Shown: in pieces, positions 1 to 11,800 of the stretch
How positions within the stretch are numbered: position 1 is the stretch's first letter
Layout of the letters: each line of letters begins with the position of its first letter
Assembly: GCA_027186245.1 (NCBI GenBank)
Contig: CP114486.1
Span: 9,190,501 to 9,254,500 of the forward strand
Direction: 5' to 3'
Length of the DNA stretch: 64,000 bases
DNA from: Coriaria nepalensis
Lineage: Eukaryota > Streptophyta > Magnoliopsida > Cucurbitales > Coriariaceae
Translations under genes and position numbers: made by a program
Notes under the pieces: generated by a model
The model's database searches: none
The model's input: only the letters and a program-made list of their open reading frames with translations
Told to the model about the DNA's origin: nothing

Positions 1-1010
1 ATATAATCTTTTAGTCCTACTATTTTGGTTTTCGTATTTTGAATTGTATTTGTAAATTTTTTTGTAAAACATTATAATCCTTACACTAACACATTTTTCT
101 GCTTTAGTACTTGTATGTATGTCTGTTAATATTTTGACGGTGAGAATGAAGGAGGTGAAATTTTCTATAAACTTTGGTTCTCATGAAAAATTTTGTAGAG
201 GAAGATGAAATTTTCTATAAGCTTCTCTTAGGATGATGATATGGGATTATATTCGAACACCTCTTCTTCTCTTCATCGTTTCTCAAGAAATAAAATTTCC
301 TTATGAAATTCTGAAATTAGAGCATCGGTCAATCCTATATCAATTGAAGGAACCTTTCTGCCCCAAACCACCATCATAGCGCTTCCCTGCTTGGCCCATG
401 GAAGATGCCGCACAAGACTGTGAAATTAAGGCAAACCCATTTGCTCCCAACCACCATTATAGCGCTTCCCTCCTTAGCCCATCGAAGATGCCGCGGACTA
501 TGAAATTAAGGCAAACCCATTTGCTCTACGGTTAACCAATTCATCGTGCTTTTTTTAAACTATCGTTTTTATTCTCTTTCAATTTTATTCAAAATAATTT
601 TATCATACTCCCAAAATCGGGATAGAGATTTTTCCTGATCCTGACGGGACTCTCCCCAAAATTCCCTGTTCTGATTCCGTTGAGCTCGGGACTAAAATTG
701 TACCACCCATATCAATAATGTTACCGTTAGTGTTACCGGTCCCAGTTATATTATAAAGATGAGATGAGAACTTAAACAGGAAGAAAAAATGAAACTTACA
801 ATTCATATTTTTTTAAGAGCGCGCAGGCATCCTTTTAAACATGCAGAAAAAAACTCGTAAAGAAAATGCTAAAAGCTAAAGCTACTTTTAGAAAACTTTG
901 TCGGAAAATAAGTACGAATAGGATAAACTACTTTCTTTAAAGTTGGAAGATATTTCCAAAAAGCAGATGCTAGCTGTCAAGCATGTGTGTCCTTATTTTG
1001 ATGGAGTCAA
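1..1010. other. intergenic, no gene recognised
   Basis: AT-rich DNA without a convincing coding region. It holds an imperfect tandem duplication (listed separately) and, around 603-760, a stretch rich in short alternating purine/pyrimidine words like those at the ends of degenerate hAT-type repeats. The open frame on the minus strand there (67 codons) has no recognisable domain. Confidence 0.6.
364..527. repeat. imperfect tandem duplication, two ~80-bp units
   Basis: Units 364-447 and 448-527 align almost base for base apart from a four-base indel and a few substitutions. Both contain GCGCTTCCCT and end in GCAAACCCATTTGCTC. No coding role is apparent. Confidence 0.85.
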
Positions 1011-1709
1011 CCGGTCCCGCAGTAGCTAGTAGAAATAAGATCAAAGGATCATTTTCCCTTTACCTTTCTCTGCCTTTTTGAAGGAGAATATTTCTTCTTA
1101 AGAGGAGTATAATCCTAGTATGGATCTTGTGAGTCTTAAAAAATTTCCAAGTCTGAGTCAATATCCAAAGCTACATCTTTGGTGGAGCAAACTCCTTCGG
1201 CGAGAAATTGTTTTATCTTTTCTTTAGAGAATTGAGATTCAACTTCCTTAACTTCTATTCCAGAAGGAAGGCATATTTTTGATGCGCCGGCAACTGGTAA
1301 ATTTTTAAGGATCTTTAGAATTCCATTATTATAGAATACACTCTAGAGATTATCAAAGAGATATTTATCCCACCATTTGATGTAGTAAGTTCTTACTAGT
1401 CATAGGATATCAGGAGAGACCTGGCAAGGAGCATCCTCGTCATATCAAGTCTTATAATCCTATTTAACTATCCAAGGAATTCTGTAAATTGATTGGAACT
1501 TGATAACTGAGGCAAGATATCCCTTTGAAATCTCGTTCTCTATATAGAATAAATCAAAACCATGTAGGAAAATCTACTTGATCAGTGTAGAAAGTTACAC
1601 ACCAGTTGTGATTATGCTTGTTATTCTGAATTAGTAAGATCTGACTCTAAGCATTCAAAAAATCGTAATAGTCCGAGCGGCGAGGTTCTCTTTCATAGTG
1701 CCTCATTTC

Positions 1710-1735
1710 GGGGGGGGGGGGGGGGGGGGGGGGGG
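1710..1735. repeat. homopolymer run of 26 G
   Basis: An uninterrupted G run lies inside the pararetrovirus-like relic. Long G runs are rare in AT-rich plant DNA and hard to sequence, so the exact length may not be reliable. Confidence 0.9.
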
Positions 1736-2139
1736 TCCTTTTAACCACTCTGAAGGTATGATGACTTTAATAATTCTTAATTTTGAGAAAGCTACCTATT
1801 ATTCTTGAACTTCATGTCCAGAGTAATGTACTCAGATTCTTCAAGAATTGAAACGAACCAAATCTAGGATTTTGGAAATAACTCTGGTTTCAAGTGTTCA
1901 CGTAGATATATTTACGTGCTACATCCCACACACCTTCTTGGTTTTCAATTTCTTGGACATCTTCTTCCTCTATCGGACAAAGCATCTCATCGCAAATCTT
2001 GAACTAGGGATGATCTTTTCACTGTCAAGTTGAGGAGGAAGAGCTTCTTTCGAGTGGAATTGATCACTGTTTTTAAATAGAGATTCTGAGGAGAAATCCC
2101 TAGGGCGCTTCTGAGATCCCGAAGCTTAGGGAATAAAAG

Positions 2140-3571
2140 GCTCTCCAAAGCTAAGCTTCAAGGAGGCTTTTCCCTTTTTTATTAGACTATAAAATTTCTC
2201 GAGTTAGAAAATCAGGAAGAGAATTTTCTTCTCCTTTAATGTACTCGATATCGAAATCGAAGACTAAGAGAATTCCTTACCAGCATGCAAGGACTTGCTT
2301 TGATACTAAGGCCTTAGTATACTTAAATAGAACATCCTTGGCCGCTTTACACTCTACTCTTATCAGAAATCTCTTATTGATAAGGTCGGACTCGAATTTC
2401 TTGATAAAGTACTATTCATAATATCTCTTTTTTTACTCTAGAATAATTTTACTAAGCCTTATTTCGTAGTCCTGATGAGAACCAGATAAGTTGTGCTTTA
2501 TTATCCTGTCGCTGCTTTAGAATTCCCCCAAAGCCCAGTTCAAAAGCGTCAGTCTCCACATCTTAAAGGCCTCAGGATGGGCCAACTTATGACAGGGCAA
2601 CTCTTTGGCTCGTAATTTAATTTTACGGACTACTGCTGTACATTCCTCAATTTATTCCGAAGGATTTTTTCATAGCCTAGCATACAAGGGGCTTTTATCC
2701 CTTGTTATGTCTTGATAAAAGTCTGAGATATATTCAGACTATCTAAACCTTTGAAGTTGGGTCTTGTTTAGAATGGCATTATGAAACTTATCAGCAAACT
2801 GAATAATTGTTCACTGGATTGGGACAATTGTATTCTTCTTTATGTTATGGCCCAAGAACCTAATTTCTATTGGAAATAACTTTATTTTCCTTGACAAAGT
2901 TGCAAAACCGACTTCCTCCATCACTTAGGAAGATTCCCAAATGCTTAAAGGATTGGTCGATTGATTGAGAAAATACCAACACGTCATCAATATAAACAAT
3001 AATAAAATATCTGAATGAATTAAATACCTCATTCATAATGTTTTGATATTCAGACGGATCATTCTTCAATCTGAATCGCATAACATTCCATTCATAATGA
3101 CCAAAAAGGACTGTGACGACTGTTATGTATCGGTCTTCTTCTTTGATCTGTATTTTTCAGTAGCCACACTTCATATCGAACTTTGAGAATATTCTGGCTA
3201 CAAATAACCTATTAAGAGGATCCCTTTTATTTGGACTGGGGTATCTAATCTAGCAAAGTGCTTAATTCAATGGCTTGTAGTTAATTACCTGCCTTGGTGC
3301 CTATCTTTCCAATTTTGCTGCATTCTAAACATAAAATGTTATGCAGCTCCAAGGACTAACTTTTTCCAATTAGTCCTTTACGTAGGAGGTCTTCAATCTC
3401 CTTTTTACAAATATCCAGCAACTCTGAATTCATCGATGCTGGTCTAGCCTTGGTACGAATGTTCTTCTCTATGAATGTTAGTTCATATGACAGTCCTACC
3501 ACATGCTGCTTTCGATCCCATAAAGCATTAGGAACCTCAGCACAAATCTCATATTTGAACTTCTTTTCCAT
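2140..3571 (-). pseudogene. reverse transcriptase-RNase H relic
   Basis: The RT N-terminal part is open from 3571 to 3356 (a CKKEIEDLL-like helix just before the polymerase fold). The palm with the YIDD box is open from 3081 to 2860. RNase H follows at about 2620-2140 with an ETDAF-like catalytic start and a later IEYIKGEEN-like segment. In-frame stops and frameshifts separate these pieces, so no active enzyme can be made. Family assignment rests on motif order RT then RNase H and the wording around YIDD. Confidence 0.65.
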
Positions 3572-3992
3572 CTCCTTGACTCTCTTCTACAAATGGGAAG
3601 TCTGGAGTAGGTGTTCAATCACTTTTTAGGTGATTTCTTCTTATAATGAAAGAATAATTTTTTATTTCTTGCTGATCTGGGATTTCACCATAATAACATT
3701 ATGGTCCTTCGGTCTCTATGAGAACTTGAAATTTAGAGTATGACCGTGTACCTCTGCTACAATCCCTTTATCAATAGCCTAGAATCAGTCAAACAATTCA
3801 GCCTCATTAGCCTTTGTAGCTTTAGGTACATGCTCCAAAATTCTAGTCAATAGGTTGAAGCCTTTCTTAGAGGAGATTATTTCACAAAATCAAAGGGCGC
3901 CTTTGTACCTAAGAGGTAAATTTAAGACAATATTTAATTTCTTAGGAGGTCTTTCAATTTTTTGAAGCTTATAAAGAACGGTTGAAAGTATG

Positions 3993-4280
3993 GGGTTGCC
4001 TTAAAGTTAGACATTAACAGAACTTATGATTGGGTTAAATGAGATTTCTTAAAAGCACATATGCAAAAGATGAGTTTTTTGTATATTTAGGTGGGATGGA
4101 TTATGGATTCATGTGACCACTGTCTCTTATTCTTTGGTGGTTAATGGGAAGCAAATTTGTAAAAATTGAACCTTCAAAGGGGAAATAGGCAGGGAGATCC
4201 AATCTTTCATATATTTTTTTTCCTAATAGTAGCGGATGTTCTTTCAAGGTTGCTTTCTAAAGTTTATCTCCTTTTTCATT
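3993..4280 (+). mobile_element. LINE reverse transcriptase fragment
   Basis: The plus strand reads, with stops and shifts, an ALKLDINRTYDWVKWDFL-like start (LINE RT usually has LDMSKAYDRVEW here), then a WVGWIMD-like segment and, at about 4181, GNRQGDPI, matching the LINE RT G-x-RQGDP box. Only about 95 codons of the palm survive. It abuts the pararetrovirus-like relic on the left and a copia fragment on the right. Confidence 0.65.
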
Positions 4281-4284
4281 CTTC

Positions 4285-4960
4285 TTTCTTCTTGCTGTTA
4301 TGCATGGTTGGCTCATTCAAAAATTGGATGTCAATAATGCTTTTCCCCATTGTGATCTTTTTGAGGTAGTTTTCATGGCACAACCGAGGGGTCTTATTAA
4401 TTCTTCTCAGCCCACTCATGTATGTCAACTCTGTAAGTTACTTTACGGACTCAAACAAGTGCCTCGTGCCTAGTACCAAGCTCTTAGTGCTGCTCTTTTA
4501 TCTCTCGGCTTTACTCAAGCTAAGTCGGACACCTCACTCTTCACTATGCATCGGGCTCATTCTCACATTTATTTTCTTATCTATGTGGATGATCTTCTCA
4601 TTACGGGTAATGATTCAAGCCTCATCTCTTCCATCATTATGCAACTCAGTGTGCAATTTTTTGTCAAGGATCTTGGTCCTTAAACTTACTTTTTTAGTGT
4701 TGAAGTAATACATTATCGTCAAGGTCTCTTTCTCTAGGACAAAGTATATCTTTGATGTTCTTGGTCACCATAAAATGGGTGGTGCTTGTCTCTTCCAACT
4801 CCTATGGCTTCCCCTTCATCTCTCACAGAGGAGGATTCTTTCGGTCTGACCGATGCAAATGAATATCGATAAGCCATTGACACCCTTCAATACCTCACCT
4901 TGATGCATTCAAATATTTCCTTTCAGTAAGTCATTTGTCTCAATTCATTTCTAATCATAC
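4285..4960 (+). mobile_element. Ty1/copia reverse transcriptase fragment
   Basis: In broken frames the plus strand encodes copia RT landmarks in the right order: a QKLDVNNAF segment near 4320, YGLKQVPRA near 4443, then YVDDLLITG near 4582 and a VKDLGP segment near 4665, followed by a TPMASPSSL-like tail. Nonsense codons and frameshifts make it non-functional. No integrase or RNase H is attached. Confidence 0.8.
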
Positions 4961-5039
4961 ATTAAATCATTGTACTAACTGCCATAAGTACTCTACAACA
5001 CTCATATAAAAATGTTCATGCGTAAGGTCAAAATAACGT

Positions 5040-5170
5040 CACACATAAGGGGTATGTTGACAATATTATATCTTTCATCTGAAAGGAAATACTTAAGAAA
5101 CTAGTATATAAGAAAGATGGCTCAACTCCTGTCATTGCCAATTGATTTTCAGATGAAACCTAAATTTCCA
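5040..5170 (+). repeat. LTR-like relic (TGTTGA...TATAAGAAAGATGG family)
   Basis: A segment beginning near a TGTTGACAAT motif contains TATAAGAAAGATGGC and a GATTTTCAGATGAAACC-like block. The same words recur around 46360-46620, so this is a dispersed repeat, probably an old copia LTR piece. Confidence 0.4.
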
Positions 5171-5327
5171 CAATTTAGCCTAATTTCCCCTTTTAAAAAA
5201 ATAGGTTTAAGTTACGAAATTGAGAGATAAGCTCATTATATTTAAATTTTGATATGACATTCTGAACTGTTGAGATTTTCATTTAACTTAGATTTAAGTA
5301 AATGTTCTAAACTTTAGTAATTTTCAC

Positions 5328-5991
5328 TAGGCATGAGCGTCGGATTGGATATTGTTGTATTTGATTCAATGCATACAAGTATCCATTTTTATCTATCGGA
5401 TCGGATATCCAATTCGATAGGTAAAAAATTAAGAGTATCGGATCCGATCCGATCCTATCCGTGTAGGATCGGATTGAATCCTACGGATATCCAATCTATT
5501 CTATTTTTTTTTCTTAAAGAATTTTAAATTGTGATAAAATTACTCTCTTTTAGCAAAATCTTGACCACCAACCCAACAATATCTCTAATAATCTTCCTTC
5601 CTTCCATCAATCACAAGGCTAGGTTCTCCTGGGTTTCCCAAAAAGTACAAGGAAAACCACAATAGTTGTAGAGATGATTACACGAAGATGATGACTGGAC
5701 TTGTATTTTGTATCAAGACAATATAAATTGGAGAAAATTTCATGAAAATGATAAAATGGCAGGATAAATTATGATAAATAGGTATACATATATTTTTCCT
5801 TTTCCTCATAAGAGTTAAAACTTATTCATTCGACATATCATATTGTGGGTATCCGATAGGATGCCCATTACCTACCATATCGGATCTGTAGTAAATCTGC
5901 ACAGATCGGATATTTGATCGATAAGATCATTTTAAGTATTCAATCTGAATCCGTCGGATTGGATCAGATTCAAATTTTTTGCTCATCCCTA
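5328..5991. mobile_element. non-autonomous hAT element, 664 bp, with 8-bp target duplication
   Basis: The left end TAGGCATGAGC and the reverse complement of the right end TAGGGATGAGC are terminal inverted repeats differing at one base. The flanks are a perfect 8-bp direct repeat ATTTTCAC at 5320-5327 and 5992-5999. Eight-base duplications and TAGGG-type ends are the hallmark of hAT transposons. Subterminal regions are dense in GGATCGGAT/ATCCGATCC words in both orientations, probable transposase-binding repeats. There is no transposase gene, so mobility would have needed an autonomous partner. Confidence 0.9.
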
Positions 5992-6735
5992 ATTTTCACT
6001 TTAAATTAATTTTAATTTATAATTTAAGTAAATGATATAAAAATTAATTAAACTGCTTTTGCATGTACCCGGCAAAGTCGGATTAAAACGATCCATTTGG
6101 TTTATTAAGGCCGTAGGTTAGTGACCGCGATTTTTCAATGGTGTCTGCAAATCAAACAAGGCAATAAGAATTAATTAGAATTTCAGCCGGTCGGTTTAAT
6201 TCAGTTCAAGTACGAGTAAATGTTGCTAAATGATTATAATGTTAAAAAGAGATCGATTTTGATTCCAAGTTATCTTTAATAGGATGACTAAAGTTGTTTT
6301 AGTAAAGTGGTTGTTTGTTTAGTCATTGTAAGACTTGAGTTTTTATTGTTGCATGCGGGTCAACAATTCAACAAAGTAACAAGATTGAGTTGTTAACTAC
6401 AAACTAAAGGTTAGAATTTGAAGCAAGAACTAATCAAGGCTATGAGTATCTCTCTTTAGCTTCATACTAACGAACTCCTTCCAAGATTTGCTTCTTTATC
6501 GATGTCTGAGCGATATTTAAATAATAATAATAATAATAATAAAACAAAACCAAAAAAAAATTAACTAAATCATGTCAAATTTCCAGAAATAGAAATTTTA
6601 TATGGGCTGAAATTAGGACGAAATTAAATTGCTTAATTTGACGGGATTCTTTCTGTTTAATCAGAGATGTGTGTAATATCTTGTCATTCACGTAGATATT
6701 GGTGGGTGACAGAACCATATCTAGATCTCCTCCTC
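5992..6735. other. upstream region of first subtilase
   Basis: No gene is seen. From about 6473 the sequence is recognisably similar to the region upstream of the second subtilase from about 13675, so at least ~360 bp of promoter was copied with the gene. An (AAT)n run lies near 6522-6541. Confidence 0.6.
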
Positions 6736-6752
6736 ATATATATATATATATA
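6736..6752 (+). promoter_or_regulatory. probable TATA region of first subtilase
   Basis: An alternating AT run lies 84-100 bp before the ATG, at the same relative place as a TATATAAAC-ending run before the second subtilase. Position and conservation between the copies support a TATA function, although the run is also a microsatellite. Confidence 0.5.
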
Positions 6753-6835
6753 CGTAGTGTTATTGTTATTTCCTCCATGGATCGAATTCATTTCCGTCCA
6801 TAAAGGTTGAGCACCAAAAGTCCTTACCAATCATC

Positions 6836-9800
6836 ATGTGGTTCTCGAAGCTTTCAATCCTCCTCACCTTCATTGCTTTCTCTTCGTTGCAAACATGCCC
6901 TACTACTACTCTTGCCCTCAAGAAAGTAAGCGTGTTAAAGCATTATCATTTATACCTACCTGATCAATATCATTGATCATATATCATCACTTTCTTCGTG
7001 ATCTCTTTTTTTATTTTAAAACTTATTAATCTCCCTTACTTTTTTTTTTTTTCATTTGATAAAAGTCGTACATCGTGTACCTAGGATCCCATTCACACGG
7101 TCCGGATGTCTCAAATGACGATCTCCAGAAGGTTTCTGAATCGCATTGCAACTTTCTCGGATCGTTTCTGGGAAGGTATTTGTATAGGACATACATTGAT
7201 TGTCAAATACATTTTTGTTAGTTAATTTATTTCTGAATTATAATATTTTTCATTACAATTAATTGTAATGTAGTTCTGAGAAGGCAAATGAAGCTATCTT
7301 TCACTCTTATAAATATGACATAAACGGTTTTGCTGCTAATCTTGAAGAAGAAGAGGCAGAAGAGATTGCAAGTATGATTCTCTTAAAGATTAGTTAGTGA
7401 TTATTATTTAATTTTTTTTATAAGAAATTATAGTGAGTAATAGCGATTTTTATTTATGTTAACATACATTTACAAACAGAGCACCCAAAAGTGGTATCAG
7501 TATTTCCCAACCATGGAAGAAAACTGCACACTACACGGTCATGGGATTTCTTATTAATGGAGACGGAAAAGCATGGTAAGCTTCGAGAGGGCTCGTTATG
7601 GAAGCAGGCCAGATATGGCGACAATGCAATTATAGGCAATTTAGACACTGGTAATTAATTAATTAAATAATTTCTTCAAGTTCTATAGCTTGATTTTGTA
7701 TAGAAGTATGATCTCGACCACGATAAGTAAATCGGATATATAAAAATAACTGATAAACTCCCATGGTTTCTAGATTTTCTTTGAATAACACTAATTAATC
7801 AATTAATTAATTATAGGTGTTTGGCCCGAGTCAAAGAGCTTCAGAGATGAGGGCTATGGACCCATTCCAACAAGGTGGAAAGGATTCTGCGAGAAGACCA
7901 CCGCTCACGGAGTGCGCTGCAACAAGTAATTACCCATTCTAGAACTATTTTCCATTACTTGACAACTTGTGTATGATCTTGTATAAACATTTGTGTTATA
8001 TGAAGGAAGCTAATAGGAGCGAGGTTCTTCAACCAAGGCTACAAGGCAGCCGGGGGGCTAGTGAAGCCAGCTCTCGAATCCGCACGCGACTATGAGGGTC
8101 ATGGCACGCACACCCTATCAACGGCGGGCGGCGAATTCAATCCGGCGACCATTAATGGAGTAGACGTAGGAGTTGCCAAAGGTGGTTCCCCCAAAGCCAG
8201 GGTGGCAGCTTACAAAGTCTGCTGGCCTCCGGTCAACGACAGTCAATGCTTTGACGTTGACATTTTGGCTGCATTCGACGCCGCCATACACGACGGCGTT
8301 GATGTGCTTTCCGTCTCTCTTGGAGGTTCCCCTTCTGATTATTTTGCAGATGGGCTACAGATTGGGTCTTTTCATGCTGTGAAGAAGGGTATTTCTGTCG
8401 TTGCTTCTGCTGGTAATAATGGGCCCTTCCCTGGAACTGTTGCCAATGTTTCTCCTTGGGTTTTGACCGTTGGGGCTAGTACTTTGGATCGTGCGTTTGA
8501 AGCTGTCGTTGAACTCCAAACCGGGAAACGCTTTAAGGTTTGATCTTTTCTTCTTATGTATCTACTGGTTTATATTATCCTACTTCATGAATCTATCTAC
8601 GTACGTGAGTTCTTAGGCTTGACTTAATCAGGGTACGAGCCTTTCAGAAGGACTGCCAGCAGACAGACTTTACCCACTAATTAGTGGATCACTAGCTAAA
8701 GCTGACAATGCGACTGCCTTAGACGCGTAAGAAGATGTTTATATTCTTCTTGCCTCACTTTTTTTTCTCTAGATTTATTTATAATAAAAGAAGATGTCAT
8801 GGAAGTAGTGATTTTGGGTGAATCTCTTTTGCACGTACGTACGTAGTTTGCTTTGCAAGGAGGGAACCCTGAATCCTGCAAAAGTAGAGGGAAAAATAGT
8901 GGCTTGTTTGAGAGGAGACACGGATAGAGTTGACAAAGGAGAACAGGTTGCTCTGGCTGGTGCTGTCGGAATGATTTTGTGCAATGATAAGGAAAGTGGC
9001 AGCGAACTTATTGCTGATCTCCACGTACTTGCGGCTTCCCTAGTTACATACAATGACGGTCAGGCTGTCCTTTCCTACATCAATTCCACCCGGTAAGGAG
9101 ACGTACGGTTAGGATAACCAACTTGATAGCATTCCTATCTATTACTATATACTTTATACGATATTACATATTTTAAGTAAGGAGTTTTACCTAAAAAACA
9201 ATAGAGAAATTGGAGAGAAAAAGTGTTAATTATACATATGTTCCTTTTACTCTTTTGTTCAACCTAAAAAGTTTTGACTTCAACAGTGAACCTCTGGGAT
9301 TTATAGAGGCCCCCACAATAAGACTCAACATAAAGCCTTCTCCATACATGGCCGCTTTCTCTTCGAGAGGACCCAATATTATCACCCCTGAAATCCTCAA
9401 GGTAAATTTCTCTCCTGTATTTTTAAATTTTTGTAATTATTTATCGTATATTTTACTAAGTCCCGCTACGGATTTCTAGTTTCTACTACCGCTTCTTTAT
9501 CACCAATTATTACAAGGCTTTCAATTCAATCTTTTACCTCTCCCTTTTTAGCCTGATATTACTGCCCCCGGAGTCAACATCATTGCCGCTTACTCAGAAG
9601 CTGTGAGCCCCACAGCCGAGCAATTCGACCCCCGGCGGGTCCAATTTCTGGCTGATTCAGGCACCTCCATGTCCTGCCCACACATTGCCGGGGTGGTTGG
9701 TCTTCTCAAAACCGTCCATCCGGAGTGGTCCCCATCTGCAATCAAATCGGCCATCATGACAACTGCAAGAACATGGGACAACACTAAGAGACGAATGCTG

Positions 9801-10337
9801 GACGAGAGTTCATTAAAGGAGGCCACACCCTTCGGCTATGGTTCTGGCCATATTCGACCCAATCGAGCCGCAGACCCTGGCTTGGTGTACGAATCGACCC
9901 CTAACGACTTCTTGGACTTTCTCTGTGCCTCCGGCTATAATCAGTCCCTGTTAGAGCTCTTCAACGATGCGCCCTATCAATGTCCCAAGTCAGTTTCTGT
10001 TCTGGATTTGAATTACCCTTCTTTTTCTATCCCAAATCTTACTTCCGGTAAAGCTGTTACTGTGACGAGGAAAGTGAAGAATGTGGGTCCACCTGTGAGT
10101 GTTTTTGAAGCTCGAGTGAGGCACCCATTGGGAGTTTCAGTTTTTGTGGAGCCTAAATTATTGAATTTTAACAAGGTTGGTGAAGAGAAGAACTTTACGC
10201 TCAGGTTTGAATCTACAGATTGGTTTGCCAGTGAGGCTAACAAAACTCAAGGTTATGCGTTTGGGGTGCTCATATGGTCAGATGGCAAGCACTTTGTGAG
10301 GAGTCCTATTGTTGTTTCTCCACCCGTTGCCCTCTAA
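6836..10337 (+). CDS. SBT5.4: subtilisin-like serine protease, SBT5.3/SBT5.4 type (copy 1)
   Basis: Secreted serine endopeptidase of the cell wall/apoplast. Exons inferred from GT...AG borders and frame: 6836-6925, 7066-7175, 7274-7371, 7480-7650, 7817-7925, 8006-8537, 8632-8726, 8847-9092, 9287-9401, 9552-10337; they sum to 2352 nt, 783 residues. Residues 1-27 form a signal peptide, ~31-116 an I9 inhibitor propeptide, and the mature chain probably starts at the TTRSWDF stretch (~117). Catalytic Asp155 (NLDTGVWPES), His225 (GHGTHT), oxyanion Asn330 (SAGNNGP) and Ser561 (GTSMSCPH) are all present. A protease-associated domain is inserted at ~370-500 and a fibronectin-III-like domain covers ~675-783. 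No stop or shift interrupts it, so it should be active. The SBT5.3(AIR3)/SBT5.4 assignment rests on remembered family sequence; substrates are unknown. It is a tandem duplicate of the gene at 14133. Confidence 0.93.
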
Positions 10338-11190
10338 TTAAAGTGTTTATATCTTTATTCATAAATTTGTCAGATGTTGATGAGTGATTATCGCAATAAG
10401 TGGATACCCAGTACGCCCAATATGTGGATGGTGGAAGACGAGAGTAGTGACCGCGGTGTTGATAGTATCAGATCCAATGGTGGGGGTGGCAATGGCGCTG
10501 ATGATGGCTGCAGATGGGGTAGACATGGTAGAGTAGAGGAAAAACGTGAGAGAGATAGCTCTTTACCATATAAGAGTTGTTGAATGAATAATAAAAGTGC
10601 TCTAATATTTAGGTAGGCATAAATACCCCATTTATATACTTTACATCTGTAAACCCTAATATAAATTACGGAATATACTCAAATTAAATTCATGATTTTA
10701 TGAACAAAATCAAGGAAAAGATAACAAGATTAAAGAAAGATAATTAGAAGGTTATTTGTATATCCTTTATAAAAAGAAGGATATAATAATGATTCTATAT
10801 TTATTATGAAAATCTGAATATAAATTTATTATTATTACTAGATATGTCGTCGATCTAAATATTATTGAACCTTTTGATGAGATTACGAAGACAGCTGAAT
10901 ATTTAAAAAAAAGGTTTGAGATAATAGATTTTAGAAAACTAAAAAATTGTCTTGTTCGGCGAATCGAGCATTTAAAAGATGAGGTTTTCATTCACCGGTC
11001 AAAGATTTTATACAGATAAAATATCAAAGATTTCATAGAAGATGAGATTTAGAAGATTACATAGAACATATACTTAAAAGATTTTATATGGATAAAACAC
11101 ATTCATAGAATACCCTACTAGTTGAGCAATCACTAAATGTGAAAAAGTATCATTTCCGAACTCGAGAAGATAATAAAGAATACTTGGTCC
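10338..11190. other. downstream of first subtilase, no gene recognised
   Basis: The first ~250 bp are less AT-rich and contain a 69-codon open frame (10374-10583) of Gly/Asp/Arg-rich composition without a known domain, probably 3' UTR or decayed sequence. The rest is AT-rich with nothing recognisable. Confidence 0.5.
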
Positions 11191-11194
11191 TAAC

Positions 11195-11800
11195 ATATCA
11201 TATCATAGTGCAATATGTGCACTCATATATCTTGCTAATGGTACATGACTTGATAGAACATTCTCTCTAAATTTGTTGGCAGTATATAGTTCTACTCCAA
11301 CTTAAAGATGTTAGAATGAAGTTAAGCATATTTTTTGTTATCTTTGAGTGACAATCAATACAGGTTTCTCTTATTCAAACAATTTTAATTCAAAATTAAT
11401 TGGTTATGTGATACAAGGTATTTATCCATACAAAAGTCGATCTTAAATGGGTCATCTATTCGCATATGGTAATATTGTTATATCATGGAGATCTATAAAG
11501 CAAATATTAATTTCTACTTCATTAAATCATATTCAAATACCTACGATCCATAAGGCACATCAAGAGTACGTAAGTTTAGGGACCGATGACTTAATATATT
11601 CGAGGAACTATGGTTTATCCTTAAAGAAATGGACTCAAACAAAATTTTATGAAAACAATGACATATGAATAGCCCCATTAAAACAAAGATATGGGCATAT
11701 CTCATTGAAGCTCTATTGTATGTACGACTTTGATAGTTAACTTAATTATATCATGATTAAATAACTTAAACTTCCAAATCAATGTTGACTTCAGGTAAAG
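11195..11800 (+). mobile_element. Ty1/copia RNase H fragment
   Basis: Broken plus-strand frames give copia RNase H landmarks in order: a LIYLANGT-like segment near 11225, SLNLLAVYSSTPT near 11259, SNNFNSKLIGY near 11374, then an open 73-codon stretch (11447-11668) with ISWRSIKQ. The region ends near 11780 in a GHISLK-like tail. Several nonsense codons show it is dead. Neither RT nor LTR is attached. Confidence 0.75.

Larger units (their letters stand above)
1140..3990 (-). mobile_element. decayed endogenous pararetrovirus-like (Caulimoviridae-type) or Ty3-like polyprotein relic
   Basis: Reading the minus strand from 3990 downward gives successive blocks in shifting frames: a poorly conserved segment at about 3600-3990 where a protease would lie, reverse transcriptase at 2740-3571, RNase H at about 2140-2620, then an unassigned block at 1140-1580 that includes a WWDKY motif. 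The RT carries the YIDD active-site box and the flanking residues favour plant pararetroviruses (Petuvirus/Florendovirus type) over ordinary Ty3 elements; that is judged from memory of the families. Stops and frameshifts occur in every block and no LTR was seen, so it is a dead relic. A 26-G run interrupts its downstream part. The alternative is a Ty3/gypsy fragment. Confidence 0.6.

Noticed and set aside
10374..10583. 69-codon Gly/Asp-rich open frame after the first subtilase
   Set aside because: No homologous open frame after the second subtilase, no domain, and it lies in the expected 3' UTR.
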